DNA of 64,000 bases. Source: Roseicyclus sediminis. Lineage in GTDB: Bacteria > Pseudomonadota > Alphaproteobacteria > Rhodobacterales > Rhodobacteraceae. Shown here in pieces: positions 42,238-52,177 of the stretch. The notes under the pieces are model-generated. The model ran no database searches and was not told the DNA's origin. It saw only the letters and a program-made list of their open reading frames with translations. The translations under genes and the position numbers were made by a program. The first letter of the stretch is position 1, and every line of letters starts with the position of its first letter. The stretch is taken from the NCBI RefSeq assembly GCF_025515305.1, contig NZ_JAOPHT010000005.1:62001-126000 (forward strand). The letters run 5' to 3'.

Positions 42238-43073
42238 AGGCGCCGGAGGGGCACGTCCTGACCGGTCTGCAGGGCCGGGATCTGCCGCCTTGCCGCCTCG
42301 ACCCGTGACAGGTCGAGTTCGACCACCGCCAGCCCCGGCGCCTCGCGTCCGAGATCGGCCAGGACCGCCCCCCAGGGATCGACCGCCATCGCGTGACCCC
42401 ACGTCTCGCGTCCGTCCGCGTGGTGGCCTGCCTGTGCAGCCGCAAGCACGAAGGCGCCCGTCTCGATGGCGCGCGCCCGGATCAGGATCTCCCAGTGCGC
42501 GCGGCCGGTGGGCACGGTGAAGGCGGAGGGAATGAAGATGAGCGTCGCCCCCTCCTGTCCGTAGCGGCGATAGAAATAGGGAAACCGCAGGTCGTAGCAG
42601 ATCGAGAGGCCCCAGGGCCCCCAGGGCGTGTCCAGGATCACGGCCGCCTCGCCGGGTGCGAAGCGCTTGCTCTCGCCGATGGGTGCCTGCCCCTCGATGG
42701 CCACGTCGAAGAGGTGGACCTTGTCGTAGGTTGCCCGGATGGCGCCCGCCGCGTCGATCACGGCCGAGTGGTTCAAGAACCGACCGTCCGGCCCCAGCAC
42801 GGGGGTGGAACCCGCATGTATCCAGATCCCGTGCCTTGCCGCCAGGTTCCGGCAGGCGGCAAGGAAGGGGTCGTCCTCCGCCTCCACCACCTGGCCCCGC
42901 GCGACCTCCGCGTTGCGGTTCATCAGCCCCGCGACCTCCGGCAGGCAGAGAAGCTCCGCCCCCTGCCCGACGGCCTGCGCGGCCAACTCCGTCACCGTGG
43001 CGATGTTCGCCGCGTGCGTGTCGGCCGAGCACATCTGCGCCACCGCGGCGCGAAGGGTGGTCCGCTCAGTCAC
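42234..43073 (-). CDS. carbon-nitrogen hydrolase (Nit1/deaminated glutathione amidase-like)
   Basis: 279 residues of the nitrilase superfamily with the complete Glu-Lys-Cys triad: E46 (LPEVAGL), K118 (YDKVHLFD) and C159 (ICYDLRFP). The sequence is closest in pattern to Nit1, which repairs deaminated glutathione to alpha-ketoglutarate and cysteinylglycine. GTG at 43073 overlaps the glpK stop by eight bases, so the gene is cotranscribed with glpDK. A link to glycerol use is not obvious. Confidence 0.85.
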   Translation of the reverse strand: MTERTTLRAAVAQMCSADTHAANIATVTELAAQAVGQGAELLCLPEVAGLMNRNAEVARGQVVEAEDDPFLAACRNLAARHGIWIHAGSTPVLGPDGRFLNHSAVIDAAGAIRATYDKVHLFDVAIEGQAPIGESKRFAPGEAAVILDTPWGPWGLSICYDLRFPYFYRRYGQEGATLIFIPSAFTVPTGRAHWEILIRARAIETGAFVLAAAQAGHHADGRETWGHAMAVDPWGAVLADLGREAPGLAVVELDLSRVEAARRQIPALQTGQDVPLRRL

Positions 43074-44550
43074 GGGCGCTCAGGGTGCGGGACACCGCAT
43101 CCTTCCACCCGGAATAGCGCGCCTCGCGGGTGCCCTCGTCCATCTGCGGCGTGAAGGTGCGTTCCAGCGCCCAGCCCTTCGCGAATTCGTCGAAGCCCGG
43201 GTAGACACCGGCCTGCATCCCCGCGACCCAGGCCGCGCCCAGCGCCGTGGTCTCCAGCACTTTCGGGCGGTCCACCGGCGCACCAAGGATGTCGGCGAGG
43301 AACTGCATCGTCCAGTCGGACGCCGTCATGCCGCCGTCCACCCGCAGCACGTTCGTGCCGCCCGCGCCGTCCCAATCGGCGGCCATCGCTTCCCAGAGGT
43401 CGCGGGTCTGGTAACCCACCGACTCGAGCGCCGCCTTCGCGATCTCCGCCGGGCCGCTGTTGCGCGTCAGCCCGAAGATCGCGCCCCGGCAATCGGGGTC
43501 CCAATAAGGCGCGCCGAGCCCGGTGAAGGCGGGCACGACATAGAGCGACTGCGAGGGATCGGCGCTGGCCGCGAGGCCCTGGCTTTCGGCGGCGTTGCCA
43601 ATGATCTTCAGCCCGTCGCGGAGCCACTGGACCACCGCGCCCGCGATGAAGATGGACCCTTCCAGCGCATAGGTCACCTTGCCGTCGAACTGGTAGGCGA
43701 TGGTGCCCAGGAGGCGATTGCGGCTTTCGACCAGCGTTTCCCCGGTGTTGAGCAGCGCGAAGCATCCCGTCCCGTAGGTCGACTTCAGCATCCCCGGCGC
43801 AAGACACGCCTGCCCCAGCGTCGCCGCCTGCTGGTCGCCCGCCACGCCAAGGATCGGGATCGCGTCGCCGAAATGTCCGGCCTCGGCCGTCCCGAAATCG
43901 GCTCCCGTGTCGAGGACCTCCGGCAGGAGGGTCCCGGGGATGTTCAGAAGCCTGAGAATATCATCGTCCCAGCGCCCTTCGCGGATGTTGTAAAGCAGCG
44001 TCCGCGCGGCGTTCGTGGCGTCGGTCACGTGCCGCTTGCCGCCGGTCATCTTCCAGATGAGCCAGGTATCGACCGTCCCGAAGGCGAGTTTCCCAGCCTC
44101 GGCTTTCGCCCGCACCCCCTCCACGTTGTCGAGAAGCCAGGCAAGCTTGGAACCCGAGAAATAAGGGTCGAGCAGGAGGCCCGTCTTCTCCCGCACCATC
44201 GGCTCGTGGCCCGCCTGCCGCAGGGCCGCCGTCATCGATGCGGTGCGCCGGTCCTGCCAGACAATGGCGTTGTGGACGGGCTTGCCCGTCTCACGGTCCC
44301 AAAGGACGACCGTCTCCCGTTGATTGGTGATGCCGATGGCGGCCAGCGGCCCCGGGGCCTTTTCCCTTGCGGCACGGACGGTGGAAAGGGTCGTGGCCCA
44401 GATCTCCTCTGGGTCGTGTTCCACCCAGCCCGAGGCGGGGTAGTGCTGCGTGAACTCCTCCTGCGCGCTCGCCACTGGCTGCAGCGCGGCATCGAACACG
44501 ATGGCCCGCGTGGACGTCGTCCCCTGGTCGATGGCCAGCACCTGGGTCAT
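43066..44550 (-). CDS. glpK: glycerol kinase
   Basis: 494 residues, full FGGY kinase: [14 protein letters not shown] at the start, [29 protein letters not shown] and the C-terminal [18 protein letters not shown]-site region. It phosphorylates glycerol to sn-glycerol 3-phosphate. GGGAGGAGGGGTC precedes the ATG. Downstream of glpD, upstream of and overlapping the nitrilase gene. No glpF or EIIA-type gene is near. Confidence 0.96.
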   Translation of the reverse strand: MTQVLAIDQGTTSTRAIVFDAALQPVASAQEEFTQHYPASGWVEHDPEEIWATTLSTVRAAREKAPGPLAAIGITNQRETVVLWDRETGKPVHNAIVWQDRRTASMTAALRQAGHEPMVREKTGLLLDPYFSGSKLAWLLDNVEGVRAKAEAGKLAFGTVDTWLIWKMTGGKRHVTDATNAARTLLYNIREGRWDDDILRLLNIPGTLLPEVLDTGADFGTAEAGHFGDAIPILGVAGDQQAATLGQACLAPGMLKSTYGTGCFALLNTGETLVESRNRLLGTIAYQFDGKVTYALEGSIFIAGAVVQWLRDGLKIIGNAAESQGLAASADPSQSLYVVPAFTGLGAPYWDPDCRGAIFGLTRNSGPAEIAKAALESVGYQTRDLWEAMAADWDGAGGTNVLRVDGGMTASDWTMQFLADILGAPVDRPKVLETTALGAAWVAGMQAGVYPGFDEFAKGWALERTFTPQMDEGTREARYSGWKDAVSRTLSARD

Positions 44551-44607
44551 GACCCCTCCTCCCTGTCGTTTTCCGGCAAGCCTACAAGGCCGCGCGGCGA
44601 GGGCAAG

Positions 44608-46176
44608 CTACTCGGCGGCATGGGCGGCTCGCTCGCCCGCCATGAAGCTCTCGATCTCCGCGATCTCGGCGGCGCCAAGCCTGAGCCCCAGCTTGGAGCG
44701 GCGCCAGACGACATCTTCCGCCGTGCGGGCGTATTCGCGCTCCATAAGCCAGCGCAACTCCGCCTCGGTGATCGTCGCACCGAATTCGCGGCCGAGCGCG
44801 GCGGCGTCCCCGGCCTCGCCAAGGATCGCCCGCGCCTCGGTCCCGTAGGCGCGGGCCAGCCGCGTCGCCCAGCGCTCGGTCAGGAACGGGTAGTCGGCGC
44901 GGAGACCCGCGATCAGCGCGTCGACACCGTCCACCGGGAAATCCCCGCCCGGCAGCGATACGCGTGCCGTCCAGTCGCCGCCGGCGTTCGGGAAGAAAGG
45001 CACGATCTTCGCAAGCGCCGCCTCGGCCAGCCGCCGGTAGGTCGTGATCTTGCCGCCGAAGACGTTGAGGAGCGGCGCGCCCGATTTGTCCATCGAAAGC
45101 ACGTATTCCCGCGTGGCCGCGGTCGCCGACTTCGCCCCGTCATCATAAAGCGGGCGCACGCCGGAATAGGTCCAGACCACGTCCTCCGCCGTCAGGCTTT
45201 CGGCGAAATACTGGTTGGCGAAGCGGATGAGGTAGTCGCGCTCCTCGGGCGTGCAGACCGCCTCGCCCGGTGCGCCGACGTGCTCCTGGTCCGTGGTGCC
45301 GATCAGCGTGAAGTCGGTCTCGTAGGGGATCGCGAAGATGATCCGCCCGTCCGTCCCCTGGAAGAAGTAGCACTTGTCGTGGTCGTAGAGACGCCGCGTC
45401 ACGATATGGCTGCCGCGGACGAGGCGCACGCGCTCGGGCGTGTTCTGCCGCGTGACGTTCTGGATGATGTCGCCGACCCAGGGGCCGCCGGCGTTCACCA
45501 GCGCGCGGGCATGGATCACTTCTTCGCCGCCGTCGCGGGAGAGGGTCACGCGCCAGAGGTCGCCCTCTCGCGCGGCACTCTTCACCTTCGCCCGCGTCAG
45601 GATGCGGGCGCCGCGGGCCTCGGCATCGCGGGCGTTCAGGACGACGAGGCGGGAATCCTCGACCCAGCAATCGGAGTACTCGAAGGCGCGCCCGAACCGC
45701 GGCTGGAGCGGCTGGCCTTCGGGCGTTCCCTCCAGCGACAGGCCGCGCGTACCCGGCAGGATCTTCCGCCCGCCGAGATGGTCGTACAGGAACAGGCCGA
45801 GCCGGATCAGCCAGGCCGGTCGCCGTCCCTTCATCCAGGGCATCACGGTGGACAACAGCCGCGAGGTCGGCGTCTCGCTGTCGAACCGCATCTCGGGCGA
45901 GAGCGGCAGAACGAAGCGCATCGGCCAGGAGATGTGCGGCATCGCGACAAGCAGCGTCTCGCGTTCCTCCAGCGCCTCGCGGACAAGGCGGAACTCGAAG
46001 TATTCCAGGTACCGCAGGCCGCCGTGGAACAGCTTCGTGGAGGCCGAGGAGGTCGCGCCCGCGAGATCGCCCATTTCCGCGAGGCAGACCGACAGGCCCC
46101 GCCCCGCCGCGTCGCGCGCGATGCCGCAGCCGTTGATGCCGCCGCCGATGATCAAGATGTCGAAAGGTTCGGCCAT
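44608..46176 (-). CDS. glpD: aerobic glycerol-3-phosphate dehydrogenase
   Basis: 522 residues. FAD-binding DILIIGGGINGCGIARDAAGRG at the N-terminus, STKLFHGGLRYLE, VVWTYSGVRPLYDD and a C-terminal DAO_C domain. It oxidises glycerol 3-phosphate to dihydroxyacetone phosphate at the inner membrane and passes electrons to quinone. GGAGG lies seven bases before the ATG. First gene of glpD-glpK-nit, divergent from glpR. Confidence 0.95.
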   Translation of the reverse strand: MAEPFDILIIGGGINGCGIARDAAGRGLSVCLAEMGDLAGATSSASTKLFHGGLRYLEYFEFRLVREALEERETLLVAMPHISWPMRFVLPLSPEMRFDSETPTSRLLSTVMPWMKGRRPAWLIRLGLFLYDHLGGRKILPGTRGLSLEGTPEGQPLQPRFGRAFEYSDCWVEDSRLVVLNARDAEARGARILTRAKVKSAAREGDLWRVTLSRDGGEEVIHARALVNAGGPWVGDIIQNVTRQNTPERVRLVRGSHIVTRRLYDHDKCYFFQGTDGRIIFAIPYETDFTLIGTTDQEHVGAPGEAVCTPEERDYLIRFANQYFAESLTAEDVVWTYSGVRPLYDDGAKSATAATREYVLSMDKSGAPLLNVFGGKITTYRRLAEAALAKIVPFFPNAGGDWTARVSLPGGDFPVDGVDALIAGLRADYPFLTERWATRLARAYGTEARAILGEAGDAAALGREFGATITEAELRWLMEREYARTAEDVVWRRSKLGLRLGAAEIAEIESFMAGERAAHAAE

Positions 46177-46224
46177 CCGGGGGCCTCCTCAGCCGCTGTG
46201 CCGGTCAGGAGCGGTTTTGCAGCC

Positions 46225-46257
46225 CATGTTCGTTTTGTCAATTTTCATGTTCGTTTT
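46225..46257. promoter_or_regulatory. paired GlpR-type operator half-sites
   Basis: Two identical twelve-base direct repeats CATGTTCGTTTT start at 46225 and 46246, exactly 21 bases apart (two helical turns). The core TGTTCG matches the known GlpR half-site. They lie between divergent glpD and glpR and probably control both. Confidence 0.65.
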
Positions 46258-46277
46258 TTTTCGCTATTCCCGATCAC

Positions 46278-47039
46278 ATGACGATGACCCCGCGCCAGCA
46301 TGACATCCTTTCCGCAGTCCGCGAGGCCGGCCGTGTGACGGTCGACGGCCTTGCCGAACGCTTCGGGGTGACAGTGCAGACGATCCGTCGCGACCTTGGC
46401 GCGCTGTGCGATGCGGGCGTTCTGGACCGAACCCATGGCGGCGCGATGCTGCCCTCGGGCGTCACCAACATCGGCTACGAGGCTCGAAGGCAGGTGGCGG
46501 CCGAGGCGAAAGAAGCCATCGGCCGCGCGGCGGCGGCGCTGGTCCCGCCCGGCGCCTCGCTGTTTCTCAACATCGGAACGACGACCGAGGCGGTCGCGCG
46601 CGCGCTGATGGGCACCCCGAACCTCATGGTCGTGACCAACAACATGAACGTGGCGCAGATCCTCGCGGCCCATCCCTCGGCCGAGATCATCGTGACCGGC
46701 GGGCGCCTGCGGCGGTCCGACGGCGGACTCGTGGGCGACATGGCGGTTCAGACGATCCGGCAGTTCAAGGTCGATATCGCCATCGTCGGAGGCTCGGCGC
46801 TGGATGCGGACGGCGACCTTCTGGACTTCGACGCCGACGAGGTGCGGGTGGCGCGCGCCATTCTCGACCAGGCCCGCAGCGCAATGCTGGTCGCGGACGC
46901 GACAAAGCTCACGCGCAGCGCGCCGGTGCGGATCGCGGGGCTGGCGGATCTCGACCGCTGGATCACCGACCAGGCGCCGGGCGCGGGCCTCGAACGGCTT
47001 GCCGCCGAGGCCGGGACGCAGATCACGATCGCGGGCTGA
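46278..47039 (+). CDS. glpR: DeoR-family glycerol-3-phosphate regulon repressor
   Basis: 253 residues: DeoR winged HTH (about 5-60, VDGLAERFGVTVQTIRRDLGAL) and DeoRC sensor domain (about 75-235, FLNIGTTTEAVARAL, VTGGRLRRSDGGLVG). The neighbourhood (divergent glpDK) fits GlpR, which binds without glycerol 3-phosphate. Its end overlaps the convergent esterase gene by 17 bases. Confidence 0.9.
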   Translation: MTMTPRQHDILSAVREAGRVTVDGLAERFGVTVQTIRRDLGALCDAGVLDRTHGGAMLPSGVTNIGYEARRQVAAEAKEAIGRAAAALVPPGASLFLNIGTTTEAVARALMGTPNLMVVTNNMNVAQILAAHPSAEIIVTGGRLRRSDGGLVGDMAVQTIRQFKVDIAIVGGSALDADGDLLDFDADEVRVARAILDQARSAMLVADATKLTRSAPVRIAGLADLDRWITDQAPGAGLERLAAEAGTQITIAG

Positions 47040-47721
47040 TCCTGCCGAGAAGCGCCTCGACCTCGGGCCCCAGGGCCTCGACGATCAGTGCGACACCCTC
47101 GGCGTTCGGATGGATGCCGTCGGGCTGCATGTAGCGGACAAGCGCGGCGGCCGGGTCGGCCTCCGCCGCTTGCGACAGCGGGGCGAGGAAACTCTCGACA
47201 TGAAGCGCGCCGTATTGCTCGGCAAGGTCGGGATAAATCGCGTCGAAGGCCGCCTTGTAGTCCGGCCCGTAGTTCCCCGGCGCACTCAGCCCGATCAGAA
47301 GCACCGGCAGCCCCCGCGCCGCGGCCTCCGCGAGGATGCCGTCGAGATTGGCACGGCTGGCCTCGGGCGGCAGGCCGCGCAGGAGGTCGTTGCCACCAAG
47401 CGCCACGATCAGCGCATCCGCCTCGGGGCCGAGCGCCCAGCCGATCCGCGCGAGGCCGCCCGCCGTCGTGTCGCCTGACACGCCGTGGTTCTCCACGACC
47501 ACCTCGTGCCCCCGCGCCCGAAGCCATGTCTGAAGCTGCGGAACGAAGCCCTGCTCCTCCACCAGCCCGTAGCCCTGCGTGAGGCTGTCGCCCAGCGCCA
47601 CGACCGTGACCTCCTCGGCCAATGCGGTCCCGGCGAGGGACAGCGACACAAGGCCCGCCTTGCCGATACCCGCGACAACCCCATATGCCGTGGACACAAG
47701 TGAACGAAGGCGTTCAGTCAT
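47023..47721 (-). CDS. SGNH-hydrolase arylesterase / TesA-like
   Basis: 232 residues with signal-like hydrophobic start and the four SGNH blocks: VVALGDSLTQGYG (catalytic Ser), GGNDLLRG, and DGIHPNAEG (catalytic Asp/His). TesA-type enzymes cleave lysophospholipid and thioesters in the periplasm. It is placed head to head with the YbbA-like ABC gene: the two ATG codons overlap in one CATG. The same pairing (tesA-ybbA-ybbP) is known in E. coli. Confidence 0.9.
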   Translation of the reverse strand: MTERLRSLVSTAYGVVAGIGKAGLVSLSLAGTALAEEVTVVALGDSLTQGYGLVEEQGFVPQLQTWLRARGHEVVVENHGVSGDTTAGGLARIGWALGPEADALIVALGGNDLLRGLPPEASRANLDGILAEAAARGLPVLLIGLSAPGNYGPDYKAAFDAIYPDLAEQYGALHVESFLAPLSQAAEADPAAALVRYMQPDGIHPNAEGVALIVEALGPEVEALLGRISPRS

Positions 47722-48415
47722 GGAAGATCCCGTCCTTTCCCTCGAAGATGCACGTCTGACGCTCGACGGCAATGCAGGTGCCGTCGACATCCTGCACGGC
47801 ATCACGCTGAAGGTGGCGCGGGGCGAGACGGTGGCGCTGACGGGTCCTTCGGGGTCTGGCAAGTCGTCTCTCCTCATGCTGATGGGCGGGCTGGAACGGG
47901 CCACGGGCGGACGGGTGACCGCACTCGGTCATGACCTGACGGATATGAACGAGGACCGCCTCGCACGCTTTCGCCGCGAACATATGGGGGTCGTCTTCCA
48001 GTCCTTCCACCTCATCCCCACGATGACGGCGCTGGAAAACGTGGCGACGCCGCTGGAACTCGCCGGCCACGCGGACGCGTTCGAGCGCGCCGAAGCCGAG
48101 CTTGCCGCCGTCGGCCTCGCCTCCCGCGCGCATCACTATCCCGGCCAGATGTCGGGCGGCGAGCAGCAGCGCGTGGCGCTCGCGCGCGCCGCGGCACCCC
48201 GGCCGCACATCCTGCTGGCCGACGAGCCCACGGGGAACCTCGACGGGGCCACGGGGGCCGCGATCATGGAGCTTCTGATGGGCCTGCGCGACCGTCATGG
48301 CGCGACGCTGGTCCTTGTCACCCACGCGCCCGAACTCGCCCGCCGCTGCGACCGCGAGATCCGGCTGCGCGACGGGCGGCTGGCCGGGGACGCCGTCCGC
48401 GAGGCGGCGGAGTGA
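47720..48415 (+). CDS. YbbA-like ABC ATPase
   Basis: 231 residues: Walker [11 protein letters not shown], signature SGGEQQR, Walker [13 protein letters not shown]; belongs to the LolD/MacB/YbbA group. GAAGG sits upstream, inside the opposing tesA-like gene. It pairs with the FtsX-like permease whose start overlaps its stop. Confidence 0.9.
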   Translation: MEDPVLSLEDARLTLDGNAGAVDILHGITLKVARGETVALTGPSGSGKSSLLMLMGGLERATGGRVTALGHDLTDMNEDRLARFRREHMGVVFQSFHLIPTMTALENVATPLELAGHADAFERAEAELAAVGLASRAHHYPGQMSGGEQQRVALARAAAPRPHILLADEPTGNLDGATGAAIMELLMGLRDRHGATLVLVTHAPELARRCDREIRLRDGRLAGDAVREAAE

Positions 48416-50937
48416 GCGTCGCGCTCAGGATCGCGGCGCGGGAGCTGCGCGGCGGTCTGAAAGGCTTCCGCATCTTCCTCGCCTGCCTTGCGCTCGGCGT
48501 CGCGGCCATCGCCGCGGTCGGATCGGTGCGCGAGGCGATCCAGGAAGGGCTGTCGCGCGAAGGCGCAACGATCCTCGGCGGCGATGCGGAAATGAGTTTC
48601 ACGTATCGCTTCGCCGACGAGGCGGAGCGGGCCTTCATGGACGAGATGGCAGTCGGCGTCTCCGAGACCGCCGATTTCCGCTCCATGATCGTCGTGGACC
48701 GCGACGGCGGGCCCGAGCGCGCGCTGACGCAGGTGCGGGGCGTCGACGGGGCTTATCCGCTATATGGCGAGGTCGTGCTCGACCCGGCCATGCCACTGTC
48801 GCGGGCGCTGGAGGCGCGAGAGCTTCCCGGCATCGTCATGCAGCGCCTTCTGGTCGACCGCCTCGCGCTGTCTGTCGGCGACACCGTGCGGCTCGGCGTC
48901 CAGGATTTCGAGCTGCGCGCCGTGCTGGAGACGGAACCCGACGGCGCGGCGGGCGGCTTCGCTCTCGGTCCGCGCTCGATCGTGCATCTCGACGCGCTGG
49001 ACGCTTCGGGGCTGCTCGAACCCGGCACGCTCTACGAAACCGAGTACCGCCTCGCGCTGCCACCCGGTGCCGACCTTGCCGCGCTCGAGGCCGAGGCCGA
49101 GGCGCTGTTCGCCGACAACGGCATGCGCTGGCGCGATGCGCGGAACGGGGCGCCGGGCGTGCAGGAATTCGTCGACCGGATCGGCGCCTTCCTCGTCCTC
49201 GTGGGGCTTGCGGGCCTCGCGGTCGGCGGCGTCGGCGTTTCGGCCGCGGTGCGCGCCTATCTCGACGGCAAGATCGCCACCATCGCCACGCTCAAGACGC
49301 TGGGGGCCGAGGCGCGGACGATCTTCACGATCTACTTCGCGCAGATCGGGGCGCTGACGCTTCTGGGGCTTGGCCTCGGCGTGGCGCTCGGGGCGGTGAT
49401 CCCCCTCGTACTTGCGCCCTTCATCGAGGCGCGGCTGCCGGTGCCCATCGCCGTCTCCGTCTACCCCGCGCCGCTGGCCGAGGCCGCGCTTTATGGTGCG
49501 CTCACCGCGCTGATCTTCACGCTCTGGCCGCTGGCCCGGACCGAGCAGGTGCGCGCGGCAGCTCTCTATCGCGATGCGACCGGGCCCGCGCGCAAACTGC
49601 CGAGACCCATCTATCTCGCCGTGATCGCAGGCCTCGCCGCGGCCCTCGTGGGGGCAGCGGTGACCCTGTCCGGCATCCCCCGGCTCGCGCTCGGCACGGC
49701 TGCGGGCATCCTCGGTGCGCTCCTCCTTCTCGCGCTGTCCGCGCGCGGCATCCGCGCCCTGTCGCGCCGCCTCGCGCGCAGCCGCCGGGTCCGGGGGCAC
49801 ACCGCGCTGCGCACCGCGCTCGGCGCGGTCGGCGGGCCGGGGTCCGAGGCGACCTCGGTCGTGCTGTCCCTCGGCCTCGGTCTCGCCGTCCTCGCATCGG
49901 TGGGCCAGATCGACGCCAACCTCCGCGCCGCGATCCAGCGGGACCTGCCGGAGGTCGCGCCGTCCTACTTCTTCGTCGACATCCAGCCCGACCAGCTGGG
50001 CCCTTTCCGCGAGAGGGTGGAGAACGACCCCGCCGTATCCCGCGTCGACACCGCGCCCATGCTTCGCGGCATCATCACCCGCATCAACGGCGAGCGGGCG
50101 AGCGAGGTCGCGGGCGACCACTGGGTGATCCAGGGCGACCGCGGCGTGACCTACCTGCCCAGCGCGCCGCCCGCGGACGAGATCGTCGCGGGCGAATGGT
50201 GGCCGGACGACTACGCGGGCCCCCCGCTCGCGGCCTTCGCCGCCGAGGAGGCGCTGGAGATCGGCCTGACCGTCGGCGACGAGATCACGGTGAACATCCT
50301 CGGGCGGGACATCACCGCGACCATCGCCGCGCTGCGCGAGGTGACGTTCGAGAATGCCGGGATCGGCTTCATCCTGACCCTGTCGCAGAACGCGCTCGCG
50401 GGCGCCCCGCACACCCACATCGCCACCGTCTACGCCGAGGAAGAGGCGGAAGCCGCCATCCTGCGCGACGTGGCGGGCGCCGCGCCCAACATCACCGCGA
50501 TCCGCGTGCGCGACGCCATCGACCAGGTCGCCGAGGCGCTGCGCAGCCTCGCGGCGGCCACCTCCTACGGCGCGGCGGCGACGCTTCTGACCGGTTTCAT
50601 CGTCCTGATCGGCGCAGCGGCGGCGGGGGAGCGGGGCCGCGTCTTCGAGGCCGCGGTCCTCAAGACCCTGGGCGCCGAGCGCCGCACGATCCTGGCAAGT
50701 TTCGCGCTCCGCTCCGCGCTTCTGGGCGGGGCGGCGGGGATCGTGGCGATCGCCGCCGGCGCGCTTGGCGGGTGGAGCGTCACGACCTTCGTGATGGACA
50801 CGTCCTACCGGTTCGAGCCGATCTCGGCGCTGGCCATCGTGATCGGCGGCGCGCTCGCCACGCTCATCGCGGGCCTCGCCTTCGCGCTTCGGCCACTCGC
50901 GGTCCGCCCGGCGCGCGTGCTGCGCGCCCAGGATTGA
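48412..50937 (+). CDS. YbbP-like FtsX-family ABC permease
   Basis: 841 residues with ten membrane helices and two FtsX domains (about 255-380 and 715-835, TLKTLGAEARTI and LKTLGAERRTI in matching loops) and two large periplasmic domains, the layout of E. coli YbbP. GTG start at 48412 overlaps the ATPase stop. YbbAP with TesA is thought to act on lipids or hydrophobic compounds; the substrate is not settled. Confidence 0.88.
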   Translation: MSVALRIAARELRGGLKGFRIFLACLALGVAAIAAVGSVREAIQEGLSREGATILGGDAEMSFTYRFADEAERAFMDEMAVGVSETADFRSMIVVDRDGGPERALTQVRGVDGAYPLYGEVVLDPAMPLSRALEARELPGIVMQRLLVDRLALSVGDTVRLGVQDFELRAVLETEPDGAAGGFALGPRSIVHLDALDASGLLEPGTLYETEYRLALPPGADLAALEAEAEALFADNGMRWRDARNGAPGVQEFVDRIGAFLVLVGLAGLAVGGVGVSAAVRAYLDGKIATIATLKTLGAEARTIFTIYFAQIGALTLLGLGLGVALGAVIPLVLAPFIEARLPVPIAVSVYPAPLAEAALYGALTALIFTLWPLARTEQVRAAALYRDATGPARKLPRPIYLAVIAGLAAALVGAAVTLSGIPRLALGTAAGILGALLLLALSARGIRALSRRLARSRRVRGHTALRTALGAVGGPGSEATSVVLSLGLGLAVLASVGQIDANLRAAIQRDLPEVAPSYFFVDIQPDQLGPFRERVENDPAVSRVDTAPMLRGIITRINGERASEVAGDHWVIQGDRGVTYLPSAPPADEIVAGEWWPDDYAGPPLAAFAAEEALEIGLTVGDEITVNILGRDITATIAALREVTFENAGIGFILTLSQNALAGAPHTHIATVYAEEEAEAAILRDVAGAAPNITAIRVRDAIDQVAEALRSLAAATSYGAAATLLTGFIVLIGAAAAGERGRVFEAAVLKTLGAERRTILASFALRSALLGGAAGIVAIAAGALGGWSVTTFVMDTSYRFEPISALAIVIGGALATLIAGLAFALRPLAVRPARVLRAQD

Positions 50938-51000
50938 CGCACGCCGTCAACAGCCTGCGCGGCATGCGTCCGCACCATATGCCTTTCCACTTGCCAATGC

Positions 51001-51016
51001 GTGCGCGAGAGCGCAC
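51001..51016 (+). terminator. short hairpin after the FtsX-like gene
   Basis: GTGCGC-GAGA-GCGCAC, a perfect six-base stem with a stable GNRA-type tetraloop, 63 bases after the permease stop and just before the metallophosphatase gene. No T-run follows, so termination is uncertain. Confidence 0.3.
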
Positions 51017-51026
51017 CTGAAAACCC

Positions 51027-51836
51027 ATGCTGCGCTCTGTCAGATCGCTACTTGGCCGCAGGGAACGGCCCCGCGACGTGCCCGATACCGAGGGTGCGCG
51101 GGAACTTGATGCGCCTCGGCCCGAGCGGCCCACCTATGTCGTGGGTGATCTCCATGGCCGCGCCGACCTCCTGGAGCTGCTGCTTGGCCTGATCGACGCG
51201 CATATCGGCGGCTCGGGCTCGGGCGACCCGCAACTCGTCTTCGTCGGCGACTACGTGGACCATGGCCCGGAAAGCGCAGAGACCCTGGCGCGGCTGCGCG
51301 AACTCACCCGCGACTATCCCGACAACGTGGTCTGCCTGATGGGCAATCACGAGCGCATGCTGCTCGATTTCCTGGCCGACCCCGCGACGCGCGGACCGCG
51401 CTGGATGCGCGAGGGCGGTGCCGCAACGCTTCTGAGCTTCCGCATCGATCCCGACCCGATCCTTTCGGGCGGCGGGGCCGAGGAATTCCGCGAGGCCGCC
51501 GCACGCCTCCGCAAGGCCATGCCCGAAGGCCTCGCCGGGTGGATGGCGAACCTGCCGCTCAGCTTTCGGTCCGGCAACCTTTGGGTCGTTCATGCCGGGG
51601 CAGACCCCGCCCATCCGATGGATCAGCAATCGTCGCGCGTGCTGCTCTGGGGGCATCCCGAGTTCGAGGCCGTTCCCCGCGCCGACGGCACATGGGTCGC
51701 CCACGGCCATGTCGAGATGCAGGGCCCGGTCTGCGAAGATGGGCGGATCGCGCTCGACACCGGGGCGTGGCGGACGGGGCGGCTCACGGCCTGCGCGCTC
51801 CGGCCCGACGGTCGCCACGACTTCCTGCAGACCTGA
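51027..51836 (+). CDS. calcineurin-like metallophosphoesterase (Ser/Thr phosphatase type)
   Basis: 269 residues with the complete metal-binding set: GDLHGR (about 41-46), GDYVDHGP, GNHER, and histidines in VHAGADP and VAHGHVEM. This is the PrpA/ApaH-like group: protein phosphatase or Ap4A hydrolase. The substrate is unknown. Soluble. Alone between the YbbAP genes and convergent mrp operon. Confidence 0.88.
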   Translation: MLRSVRSLLGRRERPRDVPDTEGARELDAPRPERPTYVVGDLHGRADLLELLLGLIDAHIGGSGSGDPQLVFVGDYVDHGPESAETLARLRELTRDYPDNVVCLMGNHERMLLDFLADPATRGPRWMREGGAATLLSFRIDPDPILSGGGAEEFREAAARLRKAMPEGLAGWMANLPLSFRSGNLWVVHAGADPAHPMDQQSSRVLLWGHPEFEAVPRADGTWVAHGHVEMQGPVCEDGRIALDTGAWRTGRLTACALRPDGRHDFLQT

Positions 51837-51847
51837 GCCCGGAGGGC

Positions 51848-52177
51848 CTAGCGGTTGAGCTTGCGCTCCGCGTCGTCCTCGATCTTCGTCTTCCACAATT
51901 CCACGCCCGAGCGGAACGCGGCGCGGCCGATCATATGGGCCGCCACAGGTGCCGTGATCAGCAGGAACAGGATCGTCGCGACTGCCCGCGTGATCGTGGC
52001 GGTATCCGCGAAATAGACCGCAACCGCCGCGAGGATGAGGCCGGAGCCCAGCGTGCCCGCCTTGGTCGAGGCATGCATCCGGATCAGGACATCCGGCAGC
52101 CGCAGCACGCCCAGCCCCGCGACGAAGCAGAAGAAGCCACCAAGAAGCACAAGTGCCGCCATCACGATCTCGGCCAT
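51848..52177 (-). CDS. mnhG: Mrp antiporter subunit MnhG
   Basis: 109 residues with three membrane helices and PhaG motif LGVLRLPDVLIRMHASTKAGTLG. ATG at 52177 overlaps the mnhF stop (TGATG); a GTG codon one position upstream is possible. Last gene of the seven-gene Mrp operon, which exchanges Na+ (or K+) for H+. Confidence 0.93.
   Translation of the reverse strand: MAEIVMAALVLLGGFFCFVAGLGVLRLPDVLIRMHASTKAGTLGSGLILAAVAVYFADTATITRAVATILFLLITAPVAAHMIGRAAFRSGVELWKTKIEDDAERKLNR

Noticed and set aside
42739-46281. A 1180-codon open frame on the plus strand opposite nitrilase, glpK and glpD
   Set aside because: It is the mirror of well-conserved minus-strand genes with high third-position GC; its product is basic low-complexity sequence.
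48297-51020. A 907-codon frame overlapping the FtsX-like permease gene
   Set aside because: Arg/Gly-rich shadow frame of a clearly conserved gene.
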